Below, piece by piece: positions 15,781 through 26,244 of a stretch of DNA of 42,274 bases (position 1 is the first letter of the stretch; every line of letters begins with the position of its first letter). Location: the NCBI GenBank assembly GCA_903861115.1, contig CAIOTD010000017.1:1-42274 (forward strand), read 5' to 3'. The position numbers and the translations under genes are program-made. The stretch is from an uncultured Burkholderiales bacterium. Lineage in GTDB: Bacteria > Pseudomonadota > Gammaproteobacteria > Burkholderiales > Burkholderiaceae_C. The notes beneath the pieces are model-generated. The model did no database searches and had not been told where the DNA came from. It saw only the letters and a list, made by a program, of their open reading frames with translations.

Positions 15781-18528
15781 TCATGCCATATTTGGCCCTA
15801 AGAATTGACTGCATTGCTCCACGGAGACGCCTTGTCTCTTTGCCAAATCCTGGACTTGGTCATCGCCAATGCGCCCGACATTGAAGTACTGTGCCTGTGG
15901 ATGCGAAAGATAGAAGCCACAAATGCTGGAAGCAGGCGACATGGCCAAACTGGAGGTCAACGTGATGCCTATTTCTTCGCAAGCCATGTGCTCAAACATT
16001 TGTCTTTTAATCACATGATCTGGGCAGGCGGGATAACCAGGCGCTGGACGTATCCCAACATACTGCTCAGCGATCATTGAGGGTACGTCAAGATTTTCTT
16101 TCGGACTGTACCCCCACAAATCTGTTCTCACGCGCCAGTGCAAGTACTCAGCATAAGCCTCGGCCAAACGATCTGCCAAAGCCTTTAGCATGATCGACTG
16201 GTAGTCGTCGTTGAGGGCTAAAAATTGCGCCTCCTTTTTCTCAACACCTAGGCCCGTGGTCAAGGCAAAACAACCCACATAGTCATCAAGACCCATGGGT
16301 GCAACAAAGTCGGACAAACAACGATTGGGGCGCCCGTTGGGTTTTTTGGTTTGCTGCCTTAAACCGTGCCAAACCATCAAGGGCTCCTTGCGCTTTTCAT
16401 CTCGCCAAATCACCACATCATCGCCCAATGCATTTGCAGGATAAAAGCCGAGCACCGCATTGGCTTGAAGCCACTGTTCATTTACCATTTTTTTCAGCAT
16501 GGCTTGCGCATCGCCAAACACTTTTTTCGCCTCAACCCCTACAACTGGATCGGTCAAAATAGCTGGGTAGGGTCCGGCCAAATCCCAAGTTTGGAAAAAT
16601 GGCGCCCAATCAATAAAGGACGACAACTCTGCAAGATTGTGCCTCGCAAATGTCCGCGTACCGATGAAATTGGGCCTTTTCGTTGTGTGTGTGGACCAGT
16701 CCAATTGGGGCGCATTGCGCCTCGCCTCTTCAATTGCAATCAGTGGGGTTGTTTTCTTTTGTGCGTGTTGTTGCCTGACGCGCTCGTAATCTAAATTCAA
16801 CGTTTCTATGAATGTTTGTGCGCCATCCGACAAGAGTCCTTGCGCAACACCGACACTTCTTGATGCATCGGGAACGTACACAATCGGCCCCTCGTAGTGA
16901 GGCGCAATTTTGACGGCTGTGTGGACCCTTGATGTCGTCGCACCCCCAATCATTAAAGGGGTTTTTCGACTTCTAAAATACTCGTCCTTTTGCATCTCAG
17001 ATGCCACATGTTGCATTTCCTCTAAACTTGGTGTGATCAAGCCTGACAAACCAACAATGTCTGCACCAACCTCCTTTGCCTTTGCAAGTATTTCATGACA
17101 TGGCACCATCACACCCATGTTGATGACTTCAAAATTATTGCACTGCAACACCACGGTCACGATGTTTTTTCCAATGTCATGGACATCGCCCTTGACCGTG
17201 GCCATGACAATTTTCCCCTTGCTTTTGACCGCATGGCCAGCGGCTTGTTGGCGTTGTTTTTCCTCTTCAATGTAGGGAATCAAAACGGCCACCGCTTGCT
17301 TCATCACTCGAGCACTTTTCACCACTTGAGGCAAAAACATCTTGCCCTGGCCAAACAAATCACCCACCGTTGACATCCCGTCCATCAAGGGGCCTTCAAT
17401 CACGCTCAAGGCTCGTTTGCCTTGAGCCAGCGTTTGTTCATAAGCTTCTTGGGTATCGATCTCTATGAATTCATTGATGCCATGGACCAAGGCATGTGAA
17501 AGCCTCTCTTCTACCGTTTTGGGTGCTTCGGGTGTCCCGCGCCATGCGTGTTGGTTCAACTGCTCTTTGGCCTGCCCTTTTGCATTCTCAGCAATCTCAA
17601 TGAGTCGCTCGGAGGCGTCTTCTCTGCGATTGAGCACCACATCCTCTACGCGCTCTTTCAAATCTGGCGGCAAATCGTCGTAGACACTGATCATGCCGGC
17701 ATTCACAATGCCCATGTCCATACCGGCTTTGATGGCATGGTACAAAAAAACCGTATGTATTGCTTCTCTGACGGCCTCATTTCCTCTAAAACTAAAAGAG
17801 ACGTTAGAGACCCCCCCCGAGACCTTGGCCCCTTTTAAGTTCTCTTTGATCCACCGAGTGGCATTGATGAAGTCAACGGCGTAATTGTTGTGCTCCTCAA
17901 TCCCCGTGGCAATGGCAAATATATTGGGATCAAAAATGATATCTTGCGCATTAAAGCCGACCTCGTCCACCAAAATACCGTAGGCTCTTTGACAAATTTG
18001 GATTTTTCGATCAAAGGTGTCTGCTTGCCCTTTTTCATCAAAGGCCATCACCACAGCTGCTGCACCGTAACGCATGATGAGTTTGGCTTGGCGTTTGAAC
18101 TCTTCAACGCCCTCTTTCATGGAGATCGAGTTGACAATGCCTTTGCCTTGAATGCATCTGAGGCCTGCTTCGATCACACTCCATTTAGAGCTGTCAATCA
18201 TGACAGGCACTCTGGCAATGTCGGGCTCTGTTGCCATCAAATTCAAAAAGCGAACCATGGCGGCCTGACTATCAAGCATCGCCTCGTCCATGTTCACATC
18301 GATGATTTGCGCACCATTTTCAACCTGCTGCCTTGCAACGGCCAGGGCGCGCTCGTATTCCCCATTCAAAATCATTTTGGCAAATGCTTTTGAACCCGTG
18401 ACGTTTGTTCTCTCGCCAATGTTGACAAATAAACTGTCTTTGCCAACGACCAATGGCTCTAATCCGCACAGCAAAAGTGCAGACTCATTGAGAAAATGTT
18501 TGTTGTTTGATCTATCAGTGTTCGACAT
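15781..18528 (-). CDS. metH: Methionine synthase, folate/B12/activation half
   Basis: This 915-residue protein carries the last three modules of cobalamin-dependent methionine synthase. They are the methyltetrahydrofolate-binding barrel ([11 protein letters not shown] near residues 35-45), the B12 cap and binding domain (D-V-H-D-I-G-K-N near 446, whose His ligates cobalt), and the AdoMet reactivation domain ([12 protein letters not shown]). The homocysteine-binding module is a separate upstream gene. The ATG at 18528 has AGGTGAGG about 4-11 bases upstream; an in-frame GTG at 18537 overlaps that ribosome site. A tract of eight C (G on the coding strand) lies at 17811-17818, in frame as read. 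Confidence 0.95.
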   Translation of the reverse strand: MSNTDRSNNKHFLNESALLLCGLEPLVVGKDSLFVNIGERTNVTGSKAFAKMILNGEYERALAVARQQVENGAQIIDVNMDEAMLDSQAAMVRFLNLMATEPDIARVPVMIDSSKWSVIEAGLRCIQGKGIVNSISMKEGVEEFKRQAKLIMRYGAAAVVMAFDEKGQADTFDRKIQICQRAYGILVDEVGFNAQDIIFDPNIFAIATGIEEHNNYAVDFINATRWIKENLKGAKVSGGVSNVSFSFRGNEAVREAIHTVFLYHAIKAGMDMGIVNAGMISVYDDLPPDLKERVEDVVLNRREDASERLIEIAENAKGQAKEQLNQHAWRGTPEAPKTVEERLSHALVHGINEFIEIDTQEAYEQTLAQGKRALSVIEGPLMDGMSTVGDLFGQGKMFLPQVVKSARVMKQAVAVLIPYIEEEKQRQQAAGHAVKSKGKIVMATVKGDVHDIGKNIVTVVLQCNNFEVINMGVMVPCHEILAKAKEVGADIVGLSGLITPSLEEMQHVASEMQKDEYFRSRKTPLMIGGATTSRVHTAVKIAPHYEGPIVYVPDASRSVGVAQGLLSDGAQTFIETLNLDYERVRQQHAQKKTTPLIAIEEARRNAPQLDWSTHTTKRPNFIGTRTFARHNLAELSSFIDWAPFFQTWDLAGPYPAILTDPVVGVEAKKVFGDAQAMLKKMVNEQWLQANAVLGFYPANALGDDVVIWRDEKRKEPLMVWHGLRQQTKKPNGRPNRCLSDFVAPMGLDDYVGCFALTTGLGVEKKEAQFLALNDDYQSIMLKALADRLAEAYAEYLHWRVRTDLWGYSPKENLDVPSMIAEQYVGIRPAPGYPACPDHVIKRQMFEHMACEEIGITLTSSLAMSPASSICGFYLSHPQAQYFNVGRIGDDQVQDLAKRQGVSVEQCSQFLGPNMA

Positions 18529-18649
18529 GGCCCTCACCTATGAGTGAATACTCAGGTGAGCGCAGTTATCTCTGATTTCAACCCCAAGCCTGACCTGTCA
18601 AATTCGCTAGGCTGCAACGCTCCTTGGGATGATCATCATTCTAATTTAT

Positions 18650-19678
18650 TTATCCAAGGATACGACGCGGGCTTTCCATGGTGACACTTTTTTTAATCTC
18701 AAACAAATGCGCCGGTGTCGTTCCACAGCAACCACCCACGATGTTGAGCAAACCCTCTTTTGCAAACTCGTGCAACAAACGGCTCGTATCTGCAGGCGTC
18801 TCATCAAAACCAGTCTCGCTCATTGGATTGGGCAGTCCTGCGTTGGGGTAACAACAAATGAACGTCTCTTTTGCGACTTGCGACAGCTCTTGCAAGTAGG
18901 GTCTCATCAGTGCAGCGCCCAACGCACAATTGAGCCCCACGGCCAAAGGATTTGCATGTCTCACACTGTACCAAAAAGCACTGACCGTCTGACCCGATAA
19001 GATTCGACCCGAGGCGTCTGTCACCGTTCCACTGATGATCAAGGGGAGTCGTTGTTGGGTGGCTTCAAAACACTCTTCAATTGCAAAAAGCGCGGCCTTT
19101 GCATTCAAGGTATCGAATATCGTCTCAACAATCAAGCCGTCCACCCCACCTTCGAGCAAGGCGCTGACTTGCTCATGGTAACTCGCTCTCAATTCCTCAA
19201 AGTCAACATTTCTTGCGCCCGGATCGTTCACATCGGGGCTGATGCTGGCCGTCTTTGGCGTAGGTCCCAATGCACCAAACACATACCTTTTTTGCCCAGG
19301 ACTTGAAAATTTGTCGCAGGCTTGGCGGGCAAGTCGAGCCGAGGTCTTGTTCATCTCATAGGCCAAGTCGGCCATTTTGTAGTCCTCTTGTGCAATGCGT
19401 GTTGCACCAAAGGTGTTGGTTTCAATGATGTCAACACCACTGCTTAAATAAGACTCATGAATGTCTTGAATCACTTTCGGGTGACTCAGACTCAACAACT
19501 CATTGTTGCCCTGCACAGATCGATCAAACGACTTGAATCGCTCTCCACGGTACTGTGCCTCAGTTAATTTCAACCTTTGTATCATGGTCCCCATCGCCCC
19601 GTCGAGGATCAAAATTTTGCTTGCTAGCAAATCCACAAGCTCACCAGAGCGGGTATAGGGGGCGTGTTCACTGTTCAT
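18650..19678 (-). CDS. metH: Methionine synthase, homocysteine S-methyltransferase half
   Basis: A 342-residue homocysteine S-methyltransferase module: N-terminal D-G-A-M-G-T-M-I-Q, E-T-N-T-F-G-A, and the zinc-ligand cysteines in G-L-N-C-A-L-G and G-G-C-C-G-T-T-P. Alone it matches only residues 1 to about 350 of E. coli MetH; the rest is encoded by the next gene 121 bp downstream. Both genes end and start cleanly with their own ribosome sites, so this is a true split rather than a frameshift. Such a split is, to my knowledge, usual in Burkholderiales. The ATG at 19678 with AGAAG upstream is preferred to an in-frame start at 19723. Confidence 0.93.
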   Translation of the reverse strand: MNSEHAPYTRSGELVDLLASKILILDGAMGTMIQRLKLTEAQYRGERFKSFDRSVQGNNELLSLSHPKVIQDIHESYLSSGVDIIETNTFGATRIAQEDYKMADLAYEMNKTSARLARQACDKFSSPGQKRYVFGALGPTPKTASISPDVNDPGARNVDFEELRASYHEQVSALLEGGVDGLIVETIFDTLNAKAALFAIEECFEATQQRLPLIISGTVTDASGRILSGQTVSAFWYSVRHANPLAVGLNCALGAALMRPYLQELSQVAKETFICCYPNAGLPNPMSETGFDETPADTSRLLHEFAKEGLLNIVGGCCGTTPAHLFEIKKSVTMESPRRILG

Positions 19679-19909
19679 AAGACTTCTAATGTAGGTAATT
19701 GGGCTGACTTGGGGACCCGTCAACGTATTTTAATGATTTCATTTCGCGCATCATTTTCACGGGCAGAGCATGGACGATATTAGTCACTTTTTATTACATT
19801 TTAATACCCTTGTCCGCATGTCATTTTTTAATCCTATTTCTAAGCTGTCATAAAGGGTGAAAAGGATGGCAAAAAAGTTATAATTTCTGACCTTTTAAGG
19901 ATAACCAAA

Positions 19910-20050
19910 ATGTCTACCTCATCGAATCAAAACCCCCAAGAGCACACCGACGTCGTTGAATCCATCGTTCCAATGATGCCGATTGTTTTACCCATTGGCG
20001 GTGCCATTTTGATTTTTTTACTCGCCTTCATTGCGGTTTTCATGGCCTAA
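19910..20050 (+). CDS. 46-residue single-pass membrane protein
   Basis: A short reading frame with a polar, acidic N-terminal half (M-S-T-S-S-N-Q-N-P-Q-E-H-T-D) and one hydrophobic segment from about residue 21 to the end (P-I-V-L-P-I-G-G-A-I-L-I-F-L-L-A-F). AAGGA lies 8 bases before the ATG and TATAAT at 19879-19884 is a good -10 candidate, though no clear -35 was found. It is divergent from metH and 228 bp upstream of pckG. I do not recognise a named family; I have an unverified impression of similar short proteins in related genomes. Function unknown. Confidence 0.65.
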   Translation: MSTSSNQNPQEHTDVVESIVPMMPIVLPIGGAILIFLLAFIAVFMA

Positions 20051-20210
20051 TGATTGAGGGACTTCATTGTTGAAGCCCCAGCCATCAGCGGGCCTTGTCC
20101 AGCATTGAGTGAGCCCTTACCGATGGGTGGCTTTCTCTTCAAGGGGACCCATGCCCACCTTTCACAAGCCAAGTTAGTATCAACGCCTATATTAACTTGC
20201 CCCCAAATTC

Positions 20211-20256
20211 ATTAAGGTCAGGGTCTTGATGCCCGACACAAGTGCTTGACCTTAAT
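20211..20256. repeat. 10-bp inverted repeat in the pckG leader
   Basis: ATTAAGGTCA (20211-20220) and TGACCTTAAT (20247-20256) are perfect reverse complements separated by 26 nt. The downstream arm ends 10 bases before the AGGAG ribosome site of pckG. It may be an operator for a gluconeogenesis regulator or a stem that affects translation. No T-run follows, so it is not a terminator. Confidence 0.6.
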
Positions 20257-20277
20257 TAATTTGATCAGGAGCGATTT

Positions 20278-22131
20278 ATGAATGCACCCGCACAGAAAGG
20301 TTTGGGCGTTAATCCCCCAAGCCATGTAAAAAACACCCACTTGATTGCCTGGGTCAGTGAAATGGCGGCGCTTTGCAAGCCCAAAGACATTGTTTGGTGC
20401 AATGGGTCCGACGAAGAGTACAAGAGCTTGTGCGAGGCATTGGTTCAAGCCGGCACCTTTAAGAAACTCAACCCCATCAAACGCCCGAACTCCTACCTCG
20501 CTTGCTCTGACCCCAATGATGTGGCTCGTGTAGAAGACCGAACGTTTATTTGCTCACAAAAACAAGAAGATGCAGGCCCCACCAACAATTGGTGCGACCC
20601 CACTGAAATGCGCAACACCCTCAAGCCCTTGTTTGACGGTTGCATGCAAGGACGCACCATGTATGTTGTTCCTTTCTCAATGGGTCCTCTAGGCAGCCCC
20701 ATTGCGCACATTGGCGTTGAGTTGTCTGACAGCGCCTATGTGGCTGTCAACATGAAAATCATGACCCGCATGGGCAAAGAAGTCTATGACGTTTTGGGCA
20801 CAGATGGTGCCTTCGTGCCATGTGTGCATACCGTTGGTGCTCCTTTAAGCAACGGACAAAAGGACTCGACTTGGCCATGCAACGCCACCAAATACATTGT
20901 CCATTATCCAGAAACGCGAGAAATTTGGTCTTACGGCTCCGGTTACGGTGGCAATGCTTTGCTTGGCAAAAAATGTTTCGCACTTCGCATCGCGTCCAAC
21001 ATGGGCCGCGATGAGGGCTGGCTGGCTGAGCACATGCTGATCTTGGGTGTAACGCCTCCCAGTGGCAAAAAATACCACGTTGCTGCAGCGTTCCCAAGTG
21101 CCTGTGGCAAAACCAACTTTGCCATGTTGATTCCCCCAACAGGCTTTGATGGTTGGTCTGTAACCACCATTGGCGACGACATTGCGTGGATCAAACCAGG
21201 CACCGATGGCCGTTTGTATGCGATCAATCCAGAGGCCGGCTACTTTGGTGTTGCCCCCGGGACCAACACACTGACCAACCCCAACTGCATGGCCAGTTTA
21301 AACAACGACGTCATCTTCACGAATGTGGCATTGACGGATGATGGCGATGTTTGGTGGGAAGGCATGGGTGACGCGCCTGCTCATTGCATTGATTGGCAGG
21401 GAAAAGACTGGACCCCTGCGATTGCAAAAGAAACGGGTGCCAAAGCGGCGCATCCCAATGCTCGCTTTACTGTTGCAGCAACCAACAACCCTGCCATTGA
21501 TGCCGCTTGGGATGACCCCAAAGGTGTCGCCATTGATGCCTTCATCTTCGGTGGGCGACGCTCTACAACCGTGCCTTTGGTCACTGAGGCCAGAAGTTGG
21601 GTTGAAGGGGTCTACATGGCCGCGACCATGGGTTCTGAAACGACCGCGGCCGCAACAGGTGCTCAAGGCGTGGTCAGACGTGATCCCTTTGCCATGTTGC
21701 CCTTCACGGGCTACAACATGAGCGACTACTTCCAACATTGGTTGGACTTGGGTGCCAAACTGTCCAAGCAAGGTGCCACTCTGCCTAAAATATATACAAC
21801 CAATTGGTTCCAAAAGGGTGCCGATGGTAAGTTCATTTGGCCTGGCTACGGCGAAAACATGCGCGTCTTGAAATGGATGATCGACCGCATTGAAAACACC
21901 GTCACAGGACAAGACCATATTTTTGGTGTCAGCCCCACCTACCCAGAAATCAATTGGAAGGGATTGGATTTCACAGCCGATCAATTTGCGCAAGTCACCC
22001 ACATCGATCAATCCGCGTGGCAAGCAGAGCTTGTTTTGCACAAAGAGCTCTTTGAACAGCTGTCCTATCATTTACCCAAAGAGCTCAAACAGGCTCAAGA
22101 CGATCTTGAAAAAAGACTCGCCAGTGTTTAA
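20278..22131 (+). CDS. pckG: Phosphoenolpyruvate carboxykinase (GTP)
   Basis: Catalyses oxaloacetate + GTP to PEP + CO2 + GDP, the entry to gluconeogenesis. The 617-residue length and the P-loop F-P-S-A-C-G-K-T-N near residues 273-281, with its hyper-reactive Cys, mark the GTP-dependent family; ATP-type enzymes are shorter and lack that Cys. Other family segments are [10 protein letters not shown] and [10 protein letters not shown]. The ATG has AGGAG 6 bases upstream. It is a single-gene unit bounded by the inverted repeat before it and a strong terminator after it. Confidence 0.97.
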   Translation: MNAPAQKGLGVNPPSHVKNTHLIAWVSEMAALCKPKDIVWCNGSDEEYKSLCEALVQAGTFKKLNPIKRPNSYLACSDPNDVARVEDRTFICSQKQEDAGPTNNWCDPTEMRNTLKPLFDGCMQGRTMYVVPFSMGPLGSPIAHIGVELSDSAYVAVNMKIMTRMGKEVYDVLGTDGAFVPCVHTVGAPLSNGQKDSTWPCNATKYIVHYPETREIWSYGSGYGGNALLGKKCFALRIASNMGRDEGWLAEHMLILGVTPPSGKKYHVAAAFPSACGKTNFAMLIPPTGFDGWSVTTIGDDIAWIKPGTDGRLYAINPEAGYFGVAPGTNTLTNPNCMASLNNDVIFTNVALTDDGDVWWEGMGDAPAHCIDWQGKDWTPAIAKETGAKAAHPNARFTVAATNNPAIDAAWDDPKGVAIDAFIFGGRRSTTVPLVTEARSWVEGVYMAATMGSETTAAATGAQGVVRRDPFAMLPFTGYNMSDYFQHWLDLGAKLSKQGATLPKIYTTNWFQKGADGKFIWPGYGENMRVLKWMIDRIENTVTGQDHIFGVSPTYPEINWKGLDFTADQFAQVTHIDQSAWQAELVLHKELFEQLSYHLPKELKQAQDDLEKRLASV

Positions 22132-22148
22132 GTCCTAAATTGGACGCA

Positions 22149-22184
22149 AAAAAGCCTCTTGATTTCAAAATCAAGAGGCTTTTT
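22149..22184. terminator. Bidirectional rho-independent terminator
   Basis: A 17-bp perfect stem (22149-22165 with 22168-22184) centred on GCCTCTTGATTT / AAATCAAGAGGC, flanked by A-runs on the left and T-runs on the right. It lies between convergent pckG and the small membrane-protein gene and should stop both. Confidence 0.92.
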
Positions 22185-22216
22185 AATTTACTCGCTCAAT
22201 CTAGATGCGCTGGACT

Positions 22217-22630
22217 TCAACCCCTGAGCATTAAAACCGTCAACTCTGCCATCAATGCTGGGTCTTTTTGAGCAACCAACCAAGTCTTTTCATCTTGCTT
22301 GCTCTGCGCCCTTGAGACCAACCACTGGTGAACGCTTCTTTTCAAATTTTGCGCAATGGCTCTCACGGGACCGTCAAACAAAGCAAGAGAAGAAAAAGCA
22401 ACAATCCACAAGGCGATCCAAGCAGCCATCAGGTGTCCGTCGCTCCAAGAGTCGATGACTTGATTCGCAACCACAAGCAAAGAGGACACCAAAGCGCCCA
22501 ATAAAACGGCGGCCAGTGCCTTTGCGCCCTCAAACGGACGGGAATAGGCTTGATATTTCTCCACAATGCCTTCGACACGCTCAACACCCGGGTGTTTTTG
22601 ATTAAATTGACTGTGTACAAATGTAGACAT
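22217..22630 (-). CDS. Small membrane protein of unknown function
   Basis: A 137-residue protein with two hydrophobic segments, about residues 38-58 (A-L-A-A-V-L-L-G-A-L-V-S-S-L-L) and 68-86 (M-A-A-W-I-A-L-W-I-V-A-F), then a basic and amphipathic C-terminal half. No motif tells a function. AAAGGAAACATC precedes the ATG and gives a good ribosome site. It is divergent from the LysR gene, the usual layout for a regulator and its target, so control by that regulator is possible but unproven. Confidence 0.7.
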   Translation of the reverse strand: MSTFVHSQFNQKHPGVERVEGIVEKYQAYSRPFEGAKALAAVLLGALVSSLLVVANQVIDSWSDGHLMAAWIALWIVAFSSLALFDGPVRAIAQNLKRSVHQWLVSRAQSKQDEKTWLVAQKDPALMAELTVLMLRG

Positions 22631-22696
22631 GATGTTTCCTTTTAAAGTAGCTCAGTTTTTTAACTGCATGGGTGCATCTTAGGGTTTTTGCTAGTA

Positions 22697-22726
22697 TTGT
22701 TCAACTTTATATTAGTGATGTATACT
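22697..22726 (+). promoter_or_regulatory. Candidate sigma-70 promoter of the LysR gene
   Basis: TTGTTC (22697-22702) and TATACT (22721-22726) are separated by 18 bp. Transcription would begin about ten bases before the first ATG, giving an almost leaderless mRNA. A short dyad TAGT-N7-ACTA overlaps the -10 region and could bind the regulator. Confidence 0.4.
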
Positions 22727-22736
22727 ATTCATAAAA

Positions 22737-23708
22737 ATGATGATGAAAAACCAAGCCACCAACTTTAAGACACTTGACTTGAATTTATTGCGTGTTTTTG
22801 ACGTCATCATGTCCGAACAAAGTCTCACCAAGGCCGCCGCTAGGCTTTCTTTGACACAACCGGCGGTCAGCAACGCCTTGCGTCGACTCAGAGAGCATTT
22901 GAAAGATGAACTGCTCGTGCGCGAGGGGCCTCGCCTAAGTCCGACGGCCCAGGCCAAATGGCTGTGGCCTCAAATTCGAGAAGCCCTGAATCAACTCGAA
23001 AAGGCCATCTCCCCCGATCCTTTTGATCCCTTAAAGACCAACATGCCCTTTATTTTGGCCATGGCCGATGCCACGGCTGCAGAGCTGATTCCTGCCTTGT
23101 CAAAAATTTTCGAAAATGAAGCGCCCAAGGCCAGTCTGAGGGTCATTCCCCTGACCACACGCGATCCCAGGAAACTTCTCACCGAGCACTTGGCCCACAT
23201 TGCTGTGGGTCATTTTCCTGGCGTCTTGGCCGATCTCACAGCCAAAGCCCAATCCGATGAGTTGGTGATGTTTGATCACTTTCGACTGTTTGAGGGCGAG
23301 TATGTTTGCGTGATGCGTCGAAATCACCCCTTGAGTGATCAAGTCTTGGACTTGGAGGCCTTTTGTCGAGCGCGACATATGCTGGTGAGTTTCTCCGGTC
23401 GTCCCTTTGGCTTTGTGGATGAAGCGTTGGCCGCTTTGGGTCGGCAAAGAAAGGTGGCGGTCACGGTCAATCAATTCGCCACAGCAGGCCGAGTGGTCTT
23501 GAACTCAGACCTTTTAACGGTTTTACCCAAACATTTTGTTCGCGTGGCGGGCTTGGCCGAGCAATTGTGCATCAAACCCATCCCCCTGAAACTACAACCC
23601 GTTCATGTGGATTTGCTTTGGTACACACAGTTCATCTCCACCCAAGCGCATGAGTGGCTTCGTTCAGTCCTTGTCCGCGCCGCCAAAGAGGTCATGGATG
23701 TGAGTTAA
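22737..23708 (+). CDS. LysR-family transcriptional regulator
   Basis: A 323-residue regulator. The winged helix-turn-helix is at about residues 14-72 (L-D-L-N-L-L-R-V-F-D ... L-T-K-A-A-A-R-L-S-L-T-Q-P-A-V-S-N-A-L-R-R-L-R). It is followed by the two-lobed effector domain with the F-D-H-F-R-L-F ... V-C-V-M-R-R-N-H-P segment of the NodD/LinR-like branch. The gene opens with three consecutive ATG codons (22737, 22740, 22743) and no Shine-Dalgarno, so the exact start is uncertain by two residues. Effector and targets are unknown; the divergent membrane-protein gene is the nearest candidate. Confidence 0.9.
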   Translation: MMMKNQATNFKTLDLNLLRVFDVIMSEQSLTKAAARLSLTQPAVSNALRRLREHLKDELLVREGPRLSPTAQAKWLWPQIREALNQLEKAISPDPFDPLKTNMPFILAMADATAAELIPALSKIFENEAPKASLRVIPLTTRDPRKLLTEHLAHIAVGHFPGVLADLTAKAQSDELVMFDHFRLFEGEYVCVMRRNHPLSDQVLDLEAFCRARHMLVSFSGRPFGFVDEALAALGRQRKVAVTVNQFATAGRVVLNSDLLTVLPKHFVRVAGLAEQLCIKPIPLKLQPVHVDLLWYTQFISTQAHEWLRSVLVRAAKEVMDVS

Positions 23709-23730
23709 CCCGAGCGTTTGGCTTGAGCAC

Positions 23731-24909
23731 TCATGCGTTCGCCTGACTTTGCAGCGCTTCGAGCTCAAAACTTTTTCTAGCACAGTAGCCCCATATCACC
23801 CCTCCACCCAAGCACTCGTCTCCGTTGTAGAGCACCACAGATTGTCCGGGCGTGACGGCCCACTGAGGTTGATCAAAGCTCAAACTCAACACCTGTTCAC
23901 TCACAGATTGAACCGAACAACTTGCATCAACTTGCCGGTAGCGTGTCTTTGCTGTGATAGCACAGCCAGAAAAATTGGGCACCTCTTCACCACTGGTCCA
24001 ACTCAAGTCTTGTGCAGTCAATGCATCTGACAACAAAGCAGGATGGTCATGCCCTTGGACGGCACGCAACGTGTTGCGCTTCATGTCCTTGAATGCAACA
24101 AACCAAGGCTCATGGTGATCGTCTTTTTTCGGTGCAGCCGTGGCCAAACGATGGCTCTCCTTGACGCCACCAATGCCCAAACCCTGCCTTTGCCCCAACG
24201 TGTAAAAACTCAAACCCACATGCTGACCAATGGTTTGGTTCAATTCATTTTTAATGGGTCCCGGCTTAGACGCAATGTATTGGTTTAAAAAAGCTCGAAA
24301 CGGTCTTTCTCCAATGAAACAAATACCCGTTGAGTCCTTCTTTTTAGCATTGGGCAATCCAATGCTTTGCGCCAAGGCCCTGAGGTCTGTTTTTTTCATC
24401 TCTCCAACAGGAAACAATGTTTTGCTCAATTGAGCTTGATTCAAGCGGTGTAAAAAGTAACTTTGATCTTTGTCCGCATCAAGACCCTTTAACAGCTTGT
24501 ATCCGTTTGGTGTTTCAAGAACTCTTGCATAATGTCCCGTTGCAATTTTTTCCGCACCCAGTCGCATGGCATGATCTAAAAACGCTTTGAACTTGATTTC
24601 TGCATTGCACAAAATATCTGGATTGGGGGTCCTACCGGCTTTGTATTCTTTCAAAAATTCCGCAAAGACCCGATCCTTGTAATCTGCAGAAAAATTCACG
24701 TGCTCTATTTCTATTCCCAAAACGTCAGCCACTGCAACGGCATCGACGAAATCTTCATTGGAAGAGCAATATGTGTCATTGTCATCGTCCTCCCAATTTT
24801 TCATAAATATGGCGTGCACCTCATGGCCTTCCTTTTTTAAAAGGTAGGCCGCCACCGCCGAGTCCACGCCACCACTCAACCCGACCACGACTTTGCTTTT
24901 AGATTGCAT
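23731..24909 (-). CDS. mnmA: tRNA-specific 2-thiouridylase
   Basis: MnmA makes the 2-thio group of mnm5s2U34 in tRNAs for Lys, Glu and Gln. The PP-loop G-L-S-G-G-V-D-S is near residues 10-17. The catalytic Cys is in [12 protein letters not shown] and the second Cys in [10 protein letters not shown]. Length is 392 residues, with the family's C-terminal barrel present, so the gene is full length. Its functional partner mnmG lies in the same window at 31.3 kb. It overlaps nothing and follows gcdH by 33 bp. Confidence 0.95.
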   Translation of the reverse strand: MQSKSKVVVGLSGGVDSAVAAYLLKKEGHEVHAIFMKNWEDDDNDTYCSSNEDFVDAVAVADVLGIEIEHVNFSADYKDRVFAEFLKEYKAGRTPNPDILCNAEIKFKAFLDHAMRLGAEKIATGHYARVLETPNGYKLLKGLDADKDQSYFLHRLNQAQLSKTLFPVGEMKKTDLRALAQSIGLPNAKKKDSTGICFIGERPFRAFLNQYIASKPGPIKNELNQTIGQHVGLSFYTLGQRQGLGIGGVKESHRLATAAPKKDDHHEPWFVAFKDMKRNTLRAVQGHDHPALLSDALTAQDLSWTSGEEVPNFSGCAITAKTRYRQVDASCSVQSVSEQVLSLSFDQPQWAVTPGQSVVLYNGDECLGGGVIWGYCARKSFELEALQSQANA

Positions 24910-24942
24910 GTTGCTTGGGGAAAAAGTTTTCAGTGTTTCACA

Positions 24943-26139
24943 TCAGTTTGCAAAGGCGGCAATGCCGGTTTGGGCACGACCCAAAATCAAAGCATGCACG
25001 TCATGGGTGCCTTCGTAGGTATTGACCACCTCCAGGTTGACCAAATGTCTGGCCACGCCAAACTCGTCACTGATGCCGTTGCCCCCCATCATGTCTCGCG
25101 CCAAACGAGCCACATCCAAAGACTTTCCGCAGGAATTTCTTTTGAGCAAAGACGTGAGCTCCACCGATGCACTGCCGTCGTCCTTCATTCGGCCCAACCT
25201 TAAACACCCTTGCAAACCCAAAGCAATTTCCGTTTGCATATCGGCCAACTTCTTTTGAATCAGCTGATTGGCCGCCAAAGGCCTGCCAAATTGAATCCGG
25301 TCCATCGTGTACTGCCGGCTGGCATGCCAACAAAATTCTGCTGCCCCCAATGCTCCCCAAGCAATGCCGTAACGCGCACTGTTTAAACACGTGAAGGGCC
25401 CCTTCAAACCGGTCACCTCAGGAAATGCATTCTCTTCCGGCACAAACACCGAATCCATCACAATTTCACCCGTGATAGAGGCCCTTAAACCCACCTTGCC
25501 GTGGATGGCCGGCGCACTCAAGCCCTTCATGCCCTTGTCCAAAATAAAACCTCTGATGGGCCCGACTTGCCCGCCTTCGCTGACCTCTTTGGCCCAGACC
25601 ACAAAGACATCTGCGATGGGGCTGTTTGAAATCCACATCTTGCTTCCACGAAGTTGGTAGCCACCCGCCACCTTTTGTGCGCGCGTTGCCATGCTGCCAG
25701 GATCTGAACCATGGTCTGGCTCGGTCAAACCAAAGCAACCTATGGTTTGTCCGCTGGCCAAGTTGGGTAAATATTTTTCTCTCTGCGCCTGTGTTCCAAA
25801 CTCATAAATGGGCAGCATGACCAAAGACGACTGCACGCTCATCATTGAACGGTAGCCAGAATCAACACGCTCGACTTCTCTGGCAATCAAACCATAATCC
25901 ACATAACTCAGGCCTGGGCCTCCATATTCTTGAGGAATGGTCGGTCCTAAAAGACCGAGTTCTCCCATTTCTCTAAAAATACTTGGATCTGTTTTTTCAT
26001 TTCGAAACGCGTCCAGCACGCGCGGCGCCAATTTTTTTTGGCAATAGTCTTGTGCCGCTTTTTGGATCATGCGCTCCTCTTCACTGAGTTGATCATCCAA
26101 TAAAAAAGGATCTTGCCACTGAAAGCTTGCACGAGTCAT
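24943..26139 (-). CDS. gcdH: Glutaryl-CoA dehydrogenase
   Basis: FAD enzyme of lysine, hydroxylysine and tryptophan breakdown, turning glutaryl-CoA into crotonyl-CoA plus CO2. The acyl-CoA dehydrogenase signature [13 protein letters not shown] is present and the catalytic Glu lies in Y-E-G-T-H-D-V-H near residue 376. [15 protein letters not shown] with R-x-Q-F-G-R-P-L-A is typical of the glutaryl-CoA subgroup. The ATG at 26139 (398 residues) is chosen for GGAG 9 bases upstream. No CoA-transferase or LysR gene for glutarate lies beside it. Confidence 0.9.
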   Translation of the reverse strand: MTRASFQWQDPFLLDDQLSEEERMIQKAAQDYCQKKLAPRVLDAFRNEKTDPSIFREMGELGLLGPTIPQEYGGPGLSYVDYGLIAREVERVDSGYRSMMSVQSSLVMLPIYEFGTQAQREKYLPNLASGQTIGCFGLTEPDHGSDPGSMATRAQKVAGGYQLRGSKMWISNSPIADVFVVWAKEVSEGGQVGPIRGFILDKGMKGLSAPAIHGKVGLRASITGEIVMDSVFVPEENAFPEVTGLKGPFTCLNSARYGIAWGALGAAEFCWHASRQYTMDRIQFGRPLAANQLIQKKLADMQTEIALGLQGCLRLGRMKDDGSASVELTSLLKRNSCGKSLDVARLARDMMGGNGISDEFGVARHLVNLEVVNTYEGTHDVHALILGRAQTGIAAFAN

Positions 26140-26244
26140 TTGTGTTCTCCATGTCGAAATAAAGGAATAAACGCCCAACTTCAAAACACCCAGGGCGCCT
26201 GTGTCTCAAGTAGAGCAGTTTAATACAGTTATCGCCCTTTGTAT

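Noticed and set aside
18538-18649. Frameshift or decay splitting metH into two pieces
   Set aside because: Both halves are complete at domain borders, have own ribosome sites and a real gap between them.
19679-19909. Possible cobalamin riboswitch upstream of the B12-dependent methionine synthase
   Set aside because: No B12-box-like conserved segment or fitting stem set was seen on the minus strand in this gap.
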